Shown in pieces: positions 40,510-49,719 of a stretch of 64,000 nucleotides of DNA; position 1 is the stretch's first letter; every line of letters begins with the position of its first letter. Origin of the DNA: Sphingomonas_D zeicaulis. Lineage in GTDB: Bacteria; Pseudomonadota; Alphaproteobacteria; Sphingomonadales; Sphingomonadaceae. The notes under the pieces were generated by a model that made no database searches, was not told the DNA's origin, and worked only from the letters and a program-made list of their open reading frames with translations. The position numbers and the translations under genes are program-made. The stretch covers positions 62,001 to 126,000 of the forward strand of contig NZ_JBNPXQ010000004.1 of assembly GCF_050433225.1 (NCBI RefSeq), written 5' to 3'.

Positions 40510-41178
40510 ATGGAGTCAGCGTTTTCGATATCCCTTGTGTTTCGAAATCATATCTTTCGCGAGGGACTACAGCGTCTTTTTACGGAAAACGGGTATCATG
40601 TCGTCGCTTCGGTGGACGACCCCCAGCAACTCGGGCGTGGGGCCGGAGAAGCAAATGAGATCGTCGTCGTCGAGGGCATTCTGCTCGAGGGTGACGGCCA
40701 CGGCGTATTGAGCGGCATTGCCGAGCGGATGGGCGATCCCCGGATCGTCGTCACCGGCCGGGGCTTCAGCCTCGAGCGGATCGCGGCGGTGATGGCGGCG
40801 GGCGCCTATGGCTTCGTCGATGCCGACCTCGCCTTTCCGGCGTTTCGCATCCACATCGATCTTGTCGCCAGCGGCGAACGGGTCATCCCCTCCAACCTGA
40901 TCGACACGCTGTTCACCGTGGCCGACCGGGGAAACAACGACACGCCGCAGTTCGATCTCAACGACCGCGAATGCGATGTGCTCGACGGGCTGGTCATGGG
41001 CCTACCCAACAAGGCGATCGCCCGTCGCATCGGGATGAGCGAGCCCTCGGTCAAGCTCGCCGTCAAATCGATCTTCCGCAAACTGGAAGTCCAGAACCGG
41101 ACCCAGGCTGCGCTGCTCGCCCGCGAAAGCGGCTGGGTAGAAGTTCGCATGAACGGCAACGCTTACCAGCCGCACTGA
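40510..41178 (+). CDS. LuxR/NarL-type response regulator with atypical receiver
   Basis: A 222-residue DNA-binding protein with an N-terminal receiver-like domain (about 5-125) and a C-terminal LuxR helix-turn-helix (LNDRECDVLDGLVMGLPNKA, about 150-205). The expected phospho-acceptor is Glu55 (VVVEG) instead of Asp, and the receiver lacks an obvious acidic pair at the first strand. It may be constitutively active or controlled by a ligand rather than phosphorylation. No histidine kinase lies next to it. A long AT-rich upstream region precedes it. Confidence 0.88.
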   Translation: MESAFSISLVFRNHIFREGLQRLFTENGYHVVASVDDPQQLGRGAGEANEIVVVEGILLEGDGHGVLSGIAERMGDPRIVVTGRGFSLERIAAVMAAGAYGFVDADLAFPAFRIHIDLVASGERVIPSNLIDTLFTVADRGNNDTPQFDLNDRECDVLDGLVMGLPNKAIARRIGMSEPSVKLAVKSIFRKLEVQNRTQAALLARESGWVEVRMNGNAYQPH

Positions 41179-41257
41179 GACCTGTCCTTGCCGGCCAGGC
41201 TTCTATGCGCCACAAGGTCATGCGGGAGCGGGGGCTCGCATGACCGATGGGGGACGA

Positions 41258-41569
41258 ATGAGACGCTCGCTGCTGTTTCCCATGCTGGTGCTGGCCGCCA
41301 CTGTGGGGCATGCGGAAGATGCCAGGCCTGTTCCGTCCAAACATATTGCCAAGATCATGGAACGCGGCAACGGCCTGTCGCCCGAGACCGCCTACAAGGT
41401 CTCCAGCGTCCGCGACGAATATCAGATCATGGCGCAGCTTGGGTTTGAGGTCTCCAGCCAGTCGCTGGTCGTTCAACGCAAGCCCTATGACGTGCTGGAG
41501 GGCAAGGATGCCGACGGACAGACTCGCAAGATCTGGTTCGACATCAGCAAATTTTACGGCCGGTTCTAA
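41258..41569 (+). CDS. Small secreted protein of unknown function
   Basis: A 103-residue protein with a signal peptide MRRSLLFPMLVLAATVGHAEDA and a short mature domain (HIAKIMERGNGLSPETAYKV, then FEVSSQSLVVQRKPYDVLEG, ending IWFDISKFYGRF). The pattern of a GLSPETAYKV segment with an IWFDISKFYG end is seen in small periplasmic DUF4919-like proteins, but I am not sure. ATG 41258 has GGGGGA upstream; ATG 41240 is the alternative. Confidence 0.62.
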   Translation: MRRSLLFPMLVLAATVGHAEDARPVPSKHIAKIMERGNGLSPETAYKVSSVRDEYQIMAQLGFEVSSQSLVVQRKPYDVLEGKDADGQTRKIWFDISKFYGRF

Positions 41570-41660
41570 ACCTGCTGCGGCGGGATCACGCTGACGCCGC
41601 CTGCGTCGACATTCGCGCTTCGACGAAGGGCAATCATCGGCTGTCGACCGACCCGGCTCC

Positions 41661-43067
41661 TCAGTTCGGTCGGCCGGATTCCATCCCTAGCCGATAGTCC
41701 GCGCCCGCGACCACCGGATCGGGCAGCGGCGGCGGGGTGAGCAAATCCGCGCCCTCCAGCCCGCGGCCGCTGACATTGGCGGTGGCGAGCTTGGCGCCCT
41801 CCGCAATCTTCACGTCGATTCGTTGCAGCACCGCGCCGCGAATGTTGGCGAGGCGCATGCCCTTGTCGGCGGTACCGGTCACGTCGCTCAGCACGAAGCC
41901 ATCGAGCGGCTTGTCGGGGTGGATGTTCACCGCCTCCACCAGCACCGGCACATCCGTTACCCGGATCCGTTCGAAACGGAAGTTGCGCACGGTGGGGATG
42001 CCGTCGCGACCGGGCACCGGGAACTGGTCCTGCTTGCCGCTGTCGAGGAAGTTCAGCCGCAGGAAGCCGTTGCCAGCACCCGACACCTCGAGGTCGCGCA
42101 TCGCGATATCCTCGATGAAGGCGCCGCGGCCCGGCCGGCTCTTGATGTAGACGCTGAACGTATGGGCCTTGAGGAAGCGGCAGCGCTGCACCGTCACGCG
42201 GCGGATCCCGCCCGATGTCTCGCTGCCGATGCCGATGCACGCCCAGCGATGGTCGCGGAAGGTGCAGTCGGCGATCGAGACATCCTCGGTCGGCCGCGCG
42301 ATGCGATTGCCTTCCATCCCGCGCCCCGACTTCAGCGAGATGCAATCGTCGACCGTGTCGAAGTCGCAGCGCTCGATCGCGACGCGGCGGCAGGAATCGA
42401 CATCGATGCCGTCGGCGCGGCCCTTCACCACCAGGTCGCGGAACAGCGCATCCTCGCAATAGACCGGATGGATCGACCACATGTCGTTCTGCCGGGTGGT
42501 GAGTTCGGTGACGCTGAGCCCGGCCACATCGACGAACTCCAGCAGCGCCGGATGGCGCAGCCCGTCGGCGGCGACGCGGCCGGGGATCGCGTCCGACGCG
42601 ATGATGCTACCCTTGCCGGTCAGGCCGATGTTGCGCGCGCTCCGCGCATGGATCAGCCCGATATGGCCAGGCACCCAGCGCCCCTCCCACCGGATCTCGG
42701 TGACCGGATAGTCGGCGAGGTCGGGTGAGCCGAGCAGCGCCGCGCCCGCCTCTATCCGCAGCACGGTGTTGGAGCCGATCTCGAGCGCGCCGGTGAGATA
42801 GCGCCCGCCGGCGACCGCCACCGTGCCGCCGCCCAGCACAGCGCAGCGATCGAGCGCACGTTGCAGCGCCATGGTGTCCTTGGTCGTGCCATCGCCCTTC
42901 GCGCCGAAGCTGCGCGGATCGAGTTGCACGCCGCTCGTCGGTGCCGCGAAGGGGGCAGGGCGCGCCGGCTTGACCGCGGCACCGGCCGTCGCGGTGGCGG
43001 AGACGGCTTTGGGCAGTGCGACGGTGGCCGCTGCGGCGACGAGGATTGTGCGGCGATCGATGCTCAT
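41661..43067 (-). CDS. Glycoside hydrolase family 28 (pectinase-type) with Tat signal
   Basis: A 468-residue beta-helix enzyme. The twin-arginine signal MSIDRRTILVAAAATVALPK indicates Tat export. The GH28 core includes the DGTTKDTMALQRALD start, DGIDVDSCRRVAIE, the catalytic-type aspartates TVDDCISLKSG, and IGSETSGG. The usual NTD is RAD and the RIK-type motif is YIKS, so a galacturonosidase-like activity is likely but not classical endo-polygalacturonase. ATG 43067 with AGGAG ten bases upstream is preferred to 43076. No pectin transport or catabolic partner adjoins it. Confidence 0.9.
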   Translation of the reverse strand: MSIDRRTILVAAAATVALPKAVSATATAGAAVKPARPAPFAAPTSGVQLDPRSFGAKGDGTTKDTMALQRALDRCAVLGGGTVAVAGGRYLTGALEIGSNTVLRIEAGAALLGSPDLADYPVTEIRWEGRWVPGHIGLIHARSARNIGLTGKGSIIASDAIPGRVAADGLRHPALLEFVDVAGLSVTELTTRQNDMWSIHPVYCEDALFRDLVVKGRADGIDVDSCRRVAIERCDFDTVDDCISLKSGRGMEGNRIARPTEDVSIADCTFRDHRWACIGIGSETSGGIRRVTVQRCRFLKAHTFSVYIKSRPGRGAFIEDIAMRDLEVSGAGNGFLRLNFLDSGKQDQFPVPGRDGIPTVRNFRFERIRVTDVPVLVEAVNIHPDKPLDGFVLSDVTGTADKGMRLANIRGAVLQRIDVKIAEGAKLATANVSGRGLEGADLLTPPPLPDPVVAGADYRLGMESGRPN

Positions 43068-43170
43068 GCCGGGCATTCTCCTGATGCGGTCCGGCGCTGC
43101 GGCCGGTCGCGCATGAGCACTGCCGGGTGCGCTGGCGTCAAGCGCAACAAAGATTTTTCAAGGGCTTGGC

Positions 43171-44046
43171 TCAGGCGAAACGGCGCGCGCCGCCCACGCA
43201 CGCCAGCAGGCACAGGGCCGCGGCGACGATGGGCCAGCCGATCTGTTCGCCCAGCAGCACTGCGCTGACCGCGAAGCCCATGATCGGCTGGAGCAACTGC
43301 AACTGGCCCACGGTGGCGGCACCGCCCAGCGCCAGCCCGCGATACCAGAAGACGAAGCCGATCAGCATCGAGAAGAGCGAGACATAGGCGAGGCCGACCC
43401 AGGCGGAAGGGGTGACGTGGGTGAGCGTCGCCGGCCACAGCCACCAGGCGAGCAGCGCCATCGCCGGGGCGGCCAGCAGCAGCGCCCAGCAGATCACCTG
43501 CCAGCCGCCCATCCGGCGGGTGAGCACAGCGCCTTCGGCATAGCCGAGCCCGCATAATATGATCGAGGCGAGCATCAGTGCATCGCCGAGCAGCCCGGAA
43601 CTGGTCGCCGCGCCATTGAACAGCGCATAGCCGATCAGCAGCGCGGCACCGGCGAAGGCGAACAGCCAGAAGCCGATGCGCGGCCGTTCGCCGCCGCGCA
43701 ATACCGACCAGGTCGCGGTGACGACCGGCAGCAGCCCGGTGAACAGGATCGCGCGCGGCGAGGAGATATGGGTCAGCGCCATCGCCGACAGCAGCGGGAA
43801 GGCGAGGACGACGCACAGCGAGACCAAGGCCAGCGACCGAATATCCTCGCGCGCCGGGCGGCAGCGCAGCAGCAGGATCGGCACAGCGCCCGCTGCCGCC
43901 GCGATCAGCGCGCGCGCGGCGGTGAGGAAGGCGGGGTCGAACGCCGCCACCGCGGCGCGGGTCGCGGGCATCGAGCCGCTGAACACCAGGACGCCGAGAA
44001 GGCCGAGGATCATGCCCCGCCGCTGATCATGTATGTGCTGGTCCAT
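43171..44046 (-). CDS. EamA/DMT-type transporter
   Basis: A 291-residue membrane protein with ten hydrophobic segments in two EamA halves (MILGLLGVLVFSGSMPATRA, later GLAYVSLFSMLIGFVFWYRG). Such proteins export metabolites or amino acids. Its start codon is about 70 bases from that of the divergent MocR-type gene, and that arrangement usually means direct control by it. A shorter start at 44013 is possible. Confidence 0.88.
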   Translation of the reverse strand: MDQHIHDQRRGMILGLLGVLVFSGSMPATRAAVAAFDPAFLTAARALIAAAAGAVPILLLRCRPAREDIRSLALVSLCVVLAFPLLSAMALTHISSPRAILFTGLLPVVTATWSVLRGGERPRIGFWLFAFAGAALLIGYALFNGAATSSGLLGDALMLASIILCGLGYAEGAVLTRRMGGWQVICWALLLAAPAMALLAWWLWPATLTHVTPSAWVGLAYVSLFSMLIGFVFWYRGLALGGAATVGQLQLLQPIMGFAVSAVLLGEQIGWPIVAAALCLLACVGGARRFA

Positions 44047-44114
44047 GCGTTGGGCGTTGACAGAGGCAGCGCTCCATGACCACGGACGGATCGGTACAAT
44101 TCAGGCGAACTGTC

Positions 44115-45518
44115 ATGGCCAACCAGCCGATACACTCCTCCACCAAGGTCGCGCAGATCATGGACCTCGTGCAGCGGCGCATCGACACCCGCCAGCTCAC
44201 GCCGGGCATGCGCCTGCCCTCGGTTCGGGCGATGGCGGACACCCTGTCGGTCTCCAAATCGACCGTGGTCGACGCCTATGACCGGCTGACGGCGCAGGGG
44301 CTGGTGCAGCCGCGCGCGGGATCGGGCTTCTATGTTGCCGCCCCGCTCGCCCCGCTCAACGTCGCCGAGCCGCGGGGCGAAACCGATCCCACCGTCGATC
44401 CGCTGTGGATCATGCGGCAGGCGCTGCGCCCGGGTCCGTCCGCCCCGGCGCCGGGCTGCGGCTGGCTGCCGGCGGACTGGATGCCGGACGAGGCGCTGCG
44501 CAAGGCGCTGCGATCGCTGGCGCGCGATGGCGACGCGGAGACGCTGTTCCTTTACGGCACGCCGCAGGGCGATGCGCGGCTGCGCGCGGTGATCGCGCGG
44601 CGGCTGGGCGATCAGGGCATCGACGCCGCGCCCGATCAGGTGATGCTGGCAGAATCGGGGACGCATGCGATCGACCTCGTCTGCCGCTTCCTGCTCGAAC
44701 CCGGCGACACGGTGGTGGTCGACGATCCCTGCTATTTCAACTTCCACACCTTGCTGCGCGCGCATCGCGCCAATGTGGTGAGCGTGCCCTACACACCGGC
44801 GGGCCCCGATCTCGCCGCCTTCGCCGCTACGCTCGTCGAGCATCGGCCGCGGCTCTACATCACAAACGCAGCGCTCCATAACCCGACCGGCGCCAGCATG
44901 TCCGCCCCCGTCGCGCACCGGCTGCTCAAGCTGGCCGAGGCGCATGACCTCGTCATCGTCGAGGATGATATCTTCGCCGATTTCGAGGCAGAGCCCTCGA
45001 CCCGCCTCGCCGCGTTTGACGGGCTCGATCGGGTAATCAGCATCGGCAGTTTCTCCAAAACGCTATCCGCCGCCATCCGCTGCGGCCATATCGCTGCGCG
45101 GCCGGACTGGATCGCGGGGCTGGCGGACCTGCGCCTCGCCACAGGCCTCGGCTCCAACCCGGTGAATGCCGAACTGCTCGCCGCGGTGCTGACCGATGGC
45201 AGCTATCGCCGCCATGTCGAGCGGCTGCGCATCCGACTGGCGCGTCGCCGCGAGCCAGTGATCGAGCGGCTGGAGGCCCTCGGCCTCGTGCCGTGGCATC
45301 GGCCGCACGCCGGCATGTTCCTGTGGTGCGCGTTGCCGGGCGGCATCGACTCGGCCTGGCTGGCGCGGCGGGCGCTGCGCGATGATGTGGTGCTGGCGCC
45401 GGGCAACGCCTTCAGCCACAGCGGCAGCGCGGGCCATTTCCTGCGCTTCAACATCGCGCAGATGGACGATCCCCGCATCGATGCGGTGCTGCGCGCGGCG
45501 ATCGTCGACGCCGGCTGA
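44115..45518 (+). CDS. MocR-type regulator (GntR HTH fused to PLP aminotransferase fold)
   Basis: A 467-residue MocR/GabR-like regulator. An N-terminal GntR winged helix (LPSVRAMADTLSVSKSTVVD, AYDRLTAQGLVQ) is joined to a fold-type I aminotransferase domain. The PLP-binding lysine is Lys315 in SIGSFSKTLSAAIR, with the DDP and YITNAALHNPTGA segments intact. The frame also opens at ATG 44076; a TACAAT at 44095-44100 shortly before 44115 fits a promoter for the shorter form. It probably controls the divergent EamA transporter in response to an amine or vitamer. Confidence 0.9.
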   Translation: MANQPIHSSTKVAQIMDLVQRRIDTRQLTPGMRLPSVRAMADTLSVSKSTVVDAYDRLTAQGLVQPRAGSGFYVAAPLAPLNVAEPRGETDPTVDPLWIMRQALRPGPSAPAPGCGWLPADWMPDEALRKALRSLARDGDAETLFLYGTPQGDARLRAVIARRLGDQGIDAAPDQVMLAESGTHAIDLVCRFLLEPGDTVVVDDPCYFNFHTLLRAHRANVVSVPYTPAGPDLAAFAATLVEHRPRLYITNAALHNPTGASMSAPVAHRLLKLAEAHDLVIVEDDIFADFEAEPSTRLAAFDGLDRVISIGSFSKTLSAAIRCGHIAARPDWIAGLADLRLATGLGSNPVNAELLAAVLTDGSYRRHVERLRIRLARRREPVIERLEALGLVPWHRPHAGMFLWCALPGGIDSAWLARRALRDDVVLAPGNAFSHSGSAGHFLRFNIAQMDDPRIDAVLRAAIVDAG

Positions 45519-45616
45519 TCCGGCTTGCCCGTCGCCATGCGCCCGGCGCATGGTTCGATGCAGCCCGGACCATCGACATAAGGCGGCCGGCGTCGCGTAG
45601 GAGCAACCGGGCAGGC

Positions 45617-46291
45617 ATGACGATTTCCAGCGCCATAGTGCCCGACGATGATGGCTGGTTCGGCGAATTGCCGGAGGCGGCGCGCGCCTTCTTCCGAGCG
45701 CGCGGGCGGCTGAAGACCTATCGCGCGGGCAACCGCGTCTACGCCACCGACGATCCGCCGGACGCGCTCTACCGCGTCGTCGCCGGCGAGGTGCGGCTGG
45801 TCAATTATCCGGTGCCGGGGCGCGAACTGCTCAACCTCGTCGCACGCGCGGGCGACTGGTTCGGCGAATTGTCGATCATCGACCGCAAGCCGCGCCCGCA
45901 TGACGCGATCTGTGCCGGCGCCGTGACCTTGTTCGTGGTGCCGCTGGCGGTGATCGAGGACTATGCGCGCACGGATGCGGCGATCTACGGCCGCATCGCG
46001 CTGATCGCCTGCGCGCACCAGCGCGCGGCGCTGGCGTTCATCGCCAACAGCCTGTCGAAAGGCCGCCGCGCGCGGCTCGCCGAACGGCTGCTCGCCTGGC
46101 AATGCGATGCCGATGGCACGCTGCACGTCCGCCAGGACGAACTGGCGGCGCAAGTGGGATCGTCGCGGCAAAGGCTGAACGCCATGCTCGCCGAGCTGCG
46201 CCGGGCGGGAATCATCGCGACCGCCTATGGCCGGATCGCGGTGCTTGATGCGGCGCGGCTGGCGGCAATGGCGGAAGGGGATGAGGGGTAG
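45617..46291 (+). CDS. Crp/Fnr-family transcriptional regulator
   Basis: A 224-residue regulator with a cyclic-nucleotide-binding-like beta-barrel (FRARGRLKTYRAGNRVYATD, GDWFGELSIIDRKPRPHDA, about 20-130) and a C-terminal winged helix (VRQDELAAQVGSSRQRLNAM). It has no FNR-type cysteine cluster. The PRPHDA region replaces the phosphate-binding Arg-Ser of cAMP receptors, so cAMP is unlikely. Its final 67 bases overlap the 3' end of the convergent esterase gene. Confidence 0.88.
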   Translation: MTISSAIVPDDDGWFGELPEAARAFFRARGRLKTYRAGNRVYATDDPPDALYRVVAGEVRLVNYPVPGRELLNLVARAGDWFGELSIIDRKPRPHDAICAGAVTLFVVPLAVIEDYARTDAAIYGRIALIACAHQRAALAFIANSLSKGRRARLAERLLAWQCDADGTLHVRQDELAAQVGSSRQRLNAMLAELRRAGIIATAYGRIAVLDAARLAAMAEGDEG

Positions 46292-47301
46292 GGGGAAGCG
46301 GAAGGAGCGGCTGTTCCCACCCCGCTTTGGGGCACCGCGACTGAGGTCCGGCGCCCGCTTCTTCCAGCGCTGTCGGCTGGCAGGAGATATTTCAGGCCGT
46401 GCGTGAAGCCGCGCGGTGCGACGGTGACATGATCCTCGTCGTTGAGGACATCGAGTTCGAGATCGAGCGACCGGTATTGGCGTGACCGCAGCGCCCCGGC
46501 CATCGCCCGTGCATCCGTGACCATGTCGGCCGATGTGGAAAAGCGCGGGTCGCCCGCTCGCCTGCCTTCATATTCGCCGACATAGATGAAGACGCGCGCG
46601 GGCAGATCGTCATGGTCGGCGGCATAAGCGCGTTCCCGCCGCGCCATATGGTGGCGATCGTACCACAAGGATGGGCTGCCGAGGATGTAGCCGGCGAACA
46701 GGCCGGGATCGCTCAGCAGGATCTGCGTGCCGAGCAGCGCGCCATAGGAATGGCCGAGGAAAAGGCGGCGGTTCTCGTCGGTGCGATAGCGCTGCGCCAC
46801 GAACGGCAACACCCGATCGCGGATATAGGCCTGATAGGCGGCGCCCTCGCCGTGAACCGCGTCCGCCGGTGCGCCATCCGGACCGACCGGCGTGGGCGTA
46901 TAATCCCGCCGCCGGCTCTGCATGCCGCCTTCGCCCTTCGCGTAGGAGAGCCCGACGAGGATGAATTCCTCGACCGTCGGCTTCTCGACGTTGAGACGCC
47001 GGGCGATCTGCTTGATCAGCGGGAAAGCATAATCGGCATCCGTTACATAGAGCACCGGATAGCGGCGCTGCGGTTCCGCGCCATAGGATGGCGGCAGCGC
47101 CACGAAGACCTGGTAGTCGCGCCCCGACACGGCGTCGGGGACGTCCCAAACCGCGCTGTCGGTGACCTCATAGGGCAGGCCACCGCCCCGCTGCGCCTGC
47201 AATGCGGGCCGTGCCGCAGCGGCCGGCTGCCCGGTGGTGATCTTATCGCACGCCATCAGTGCGACGCCCGCCAGACCGAGCGTGAAAATATGCCTTATCA
47301 A
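46225..47301 (-). CDS. Esterase D-like alpha/beta hydrolase lipoprotein
   Basis: A 358-residue hydrolase of the putative esterase/IroE-Fes-like family. The lipobox LMAC marks a lipoprotein signal. The nucleophile elbow is GHSYG and the late DEDHVTVA supplies the His; FVALPPSYGAEPQRRYPVLY is the family start. Such enzymes cleave siderophore or other ester bonds. The last 40 residues (SVAVPQSGVGTAAPSASPYP onward) are low-complexity and run 67 bases into the opposite regulator gene. The native stop, expected soon after LKYLL, has probably been lost. Confidence 0.85.
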   Translation of the reverse strand: MIRHIFTLGLAGVALMACDKITTGQPAAAARPALQAQRGGGLPYEVTDSAVWDVPDAVSGRDYQVFVALPPSYGAEPQRRYPVLYVTDADYAFPLIKQIARRLNVEKPTVEEFILVGLSYAKGEGGMQSRRRDYTPTPVGPDGAPADAVHGEGAAYQAYIRDRVLPFVAQRYRTDENRRLFLGHSYGALLGTQILLSDPGLFAGYILGSPSLWYDRHHMARRERAYAADHDDLPARVFIYVGEYEGRRAGDPRFSTSADMVTDARAMAGALRSRQYRSLDLELDVLNDEDHVTVAPRGFTHGLKYLLPADSAGRSGRRTSVAVPQSGVGTAAPSASPYPSSPSAIAASRAASSTAIRP

Positions 47302-47483
47302 CGAATTGCGCCCCCGCCTGCCCGAACCGAGCCGGCTTATGGGCGGCCGCCCCGGATCGCGTCGAGGGCATGGCGCAAGGCATCGGCCGGGGCTGCCGCA
47401 TCCGCGGCACGGCTCGACGCTTCCCCTCGCCCGCGGGGCTTGGCGGCCGGGAACGACCCCGACCGACGCCGCGGCCTTTGGCC

Positions 47484-48284
47484 CTAAGAGCCGAGGCGAT
47501 AGGACAGGGAGAGGAAGCCGGTGGGCTGCGTTTTCCTCACCACGAGAGGGCTGTCGTCGACCGCGCCGAGCAGCGTGGTGATGCCGCCACTGGCGGTCAG
47601 GTTGAGGCGGGCGTTGAGGCGATAATTGACGCTCAATCCGGCTGAGATGTCCTTGAAGCCGCTGTCGGCACGGAACTGCGGCAAGCCGGACGCGAGCGCC
47701 TCTTCCGGGCGGATGCCGAAGTAGCGGTCATTGTGGCGGCGATCCGCCCATGTCGTCGCAACGGACGGGATGATCAGCGTGCGCGCCGAGACCGGGATCG
47801 GGTAGGACAGGCTGGCATCGGCGATGAAGCCGCGGGTGCTGCCGGCAAACCCCTTGATACCGCCCACCGTCGCGACCACGCCGCCCGCCTTGAGGCTGGC
47901 GAACAGCCGGCTCCCCGCGCCGAAGCTCACGCGGCCGACACCGTCCGGCACGTCGCGCCGGCGATAGCCGGGCATCAGCGCAACGCCGCCGCCGATCGTC
48001 AGCATGTCCGTATCGACCACGTTGATGCCGACGCCGTTGCGCAGATTGGCGTAGAACGGGCCGGAGACGATATCGATCGCAGGCAAGGGAAGCACACGAT
48101 ACTCATCCGAACCCTGATAGGTGGGGGTGATCGCAGCGCCGATGCCGATGATCACGCGGTCCTTGCTTGGCCGCGGCGGAGCGTCAGCCGCGGTGTCGCC
48201 TTGCTGCGCATGAGCGGGGCAGGCGAGCAGCAGCCCGGCCAGCGCGGCCGTCATGCCGCCGCACAAGGGATTGAAACGCGTCAA
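47484..48284 (-). CDS. MipA/OmpV-family outer-membrane protein
   Basis: A 266-residue beta-barrel of the MltA-interacting MipA/OmpV family, with signal peptide ending CPAHAQ. Family segments include GIGAAITPTYQGSDEYRVLP, YANLRNGVGI, RDVPDGVGRVSFGAGSRLFA and the terminal GFLSLSYRLGS. The start is TTG 48284 with GAGGAA six bases upstream; the longer ORF to 48401 lacks a ribosome site, and ATG 48254 would clip the signal peptide. It follows the phospholipase gene by 126 bases on the same strand. MipA proteins are stress- or antimicrobial-linked; function is not settled. Confidence 0.86.
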   Translation of the reverse strand: MTRFNPLCGGMTAALAGLLLACPAHAQQGDTAADAPPRPSKDRVIIGIGAAITPTYQGSDEYRVLPLPAIDIVSGPFYANLRNGVGINVVDTDMLTIGGGVALMPGYRRRDVPDGVGRVSFGAGSRLFASLKAGGVVATVGGIKGFAGSTRGFIADASLSYPIPVSARTLIIPSVATTWADRRHNDRYFGIRPEEALASGLPQFRADSGFKDISAGLSVNYRLNARLNLTASGGITTLLGAVDDSPLVVRKTQPTGFLSLSYRLGS

Positions 48285-48410
48285 TTTGCTTTCCTCGACA
48301 TTGCCCTGGCGCGCCTCATACTCCGGCAAACCGGTGCGACCACAGCGTAAAAATGCAGGTTGATGCAGGCTCGGGTCGGCCAGCCATCGGCAGTCCGGCA
48401 CGAGCCGCTG

Positions 48411-49607
48411 CTAGCGGACAAGCGCCACGCCGACGCGGATGCGCGTCGTGCGCTTGTCATAGTCGAGCAGATTTTCGCCATAGCCGAAAAAGGTCTGGCC
48501 GAAGAGGTAAAAGTCCGGCCCGCCGCCGACGATGCGGCGGAGCGGGTAGGAGATGTCGGCCGTGACAGCGCCCTTGCCGCTTCCGAAATTGAGCCGGCTG
48601 GTGGTGGAGAGGCGCACCCCGTCGGCATCGCCGATCTCCACGAACAGGCTGCTGTTGCCGCGATAGCGCCGGATGTCGGGATTGTCGGAAAGGCTGCCGG
48701 CATAGAGCCAGACGCGCGGCGCAACGGTCAGCCGGCGATCGCCGCCCAGCGAGAAGGCGGCCATCGGCGCGACGTAAACCGTGTTGACGCTGCGTGAGGC
48801 GAGCCCGGCCCGGCCGTTGGATTCGTGGCGCGCGCCGATCTGGGCGCTGAGCGTCGCGACGTTGCGGCCGGCAACCGGCGGCGACAGGTAGAAGATTTCC
48901 GGCTGATAATCGATGTTTCGGAAAGGCAGCGAGTCCGCCCCCAGATCCCAGAACATCCGTTGCGTGTAGGCGAAATAGAGGCCGTCGCGCAGCGATGCGT
49001 GGCGGTCCTCGCGCGCCTGGCTGCCGAACAGCTGATATTTGAAACTGAACTGGATGCGTGCCTCGGTGTTGGTGCCGGGGCCGTAGACCGCATAGATCGG
49101 CTCATAGGCCGAAAGATTGCCGACGAAGGCGTTGCCGACGGTGCGATCCGCCGCCGGCGGCGTCGGCAATGGGGATGACGCGTTCGCTTGCCGCTGCGGC
49201 TCGGCGACCGCGGGCGCCGGTCCGTCCGGCGCCAGCGCCACCTCCTGCACGCTCCAGCCCGGCACGGAAAGCCGGCCGCCCTCGCCCGCAGCCTCCGCCA
49301 GCCGATAGCGCACGGGCACAAAGCCCTGCGGCGGAATCGTGATCGAGGTCGTCGCCTGTGTTGCGCGCTCGATCCAGACCGAGCGGGTGCCGTCGGCGCT
49401 CTCCAGCCGTGCTTCCATTCGCACGGGCAGCGCGATCGTCTGAGGGGTTGCACCGCTGTTGAGCAGGCGGACATCGATGAGCACATGGCCAGCGGCATCG
49501 CGCTGATCGGCGCGGCTGAGCAGGATCTCCACCTCCGCCCCGGCCCATGCGGGAGTGGCGATGACGGCGACCGCGATGGCGGCGACGGCGGGGAACGGGC
49601 GAATCAT
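48411..49607 (-). CDS. pldA: Outer-membrane phospholipase A (OMPLA)
   Basis: A 398-residue barrel-type phospholipase that hydrolyses outer-membrane phospholipids on demand. The catalytic region is the RHESNGRAGLASRSVN stretch (His and Ser of the HxSNG motif), and GYGENLLDYDKR near the C-terminus is diagnostic. Signal peptide MIRPFPAVAAIAVAVIATPA precedes an extra 150-residue N-terminal domain that ordinary E. coli PldA lacks. This domain starts EVEILLSRADQRDAAGH and looks immunoglobulin-like. Calcium-dependent dimer activity is expected. MipA follows it. Confidence 0.88.
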   Translation of the reverse strand: MIRPFPAVAAIAVAVIATPAWAGAEVEILLSRADQRDAAGHVLIDVRLLNSGATPQTIALPVRMEARLESADGTRSVWIERATQATTSITIPPQGFVPVRYRLAEAAGEGGRLSVPGWSVQEVALAPDGPAPAVAEPQRQANASSPLPTPPAADRTVGNAFVGNLSAYEPIYAVYGPGTNTEARIQFSFKYQLFGSQAREDRHASLRDGLYFAYTQRMFWDLGADSLPFRNIDYQPEIFYLSPPVAGRNVATLSAQIGARHESNGRAGLASRSVNTVYVAPMAAFSLGGDRRLTVAPRVWLYAGSLSDNPDIRRYRGNSSLFVEIGDADGVRLSTTSRLNFGSGKGAVTADISYPLRRIVGGGPDFYLFGQTFFGYGENLLDYDKRTTRIRVGVALVR

Positions 49608-49677
49608 GCGAACGGATGCTGACCATTGTCGAAGGGGATCACGGTGCGCGTGATACGCCTCGCAGCGTCATTGACAA

Positions 49678-49703
49678 GGAAGGCGCCGCGCGCGGCGCTT
49701 TCC
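49678..49703 (-). terminator. GC-rich hairpin after the hydroxy-acid oxidase gene
   Basis: GGAAGGCGCCGC and GCGGCGCTTTCC form a 12-base stem with a two-base centre and one G-T pair. It lies 17 bases after the oxidase stop and probably terminates the aldolase-oxidase operon. TTGTC follows on the minus strand. Confidence 0.5.
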
Positions 49704-49719
49704 GGTCAGCGCATCCTGG

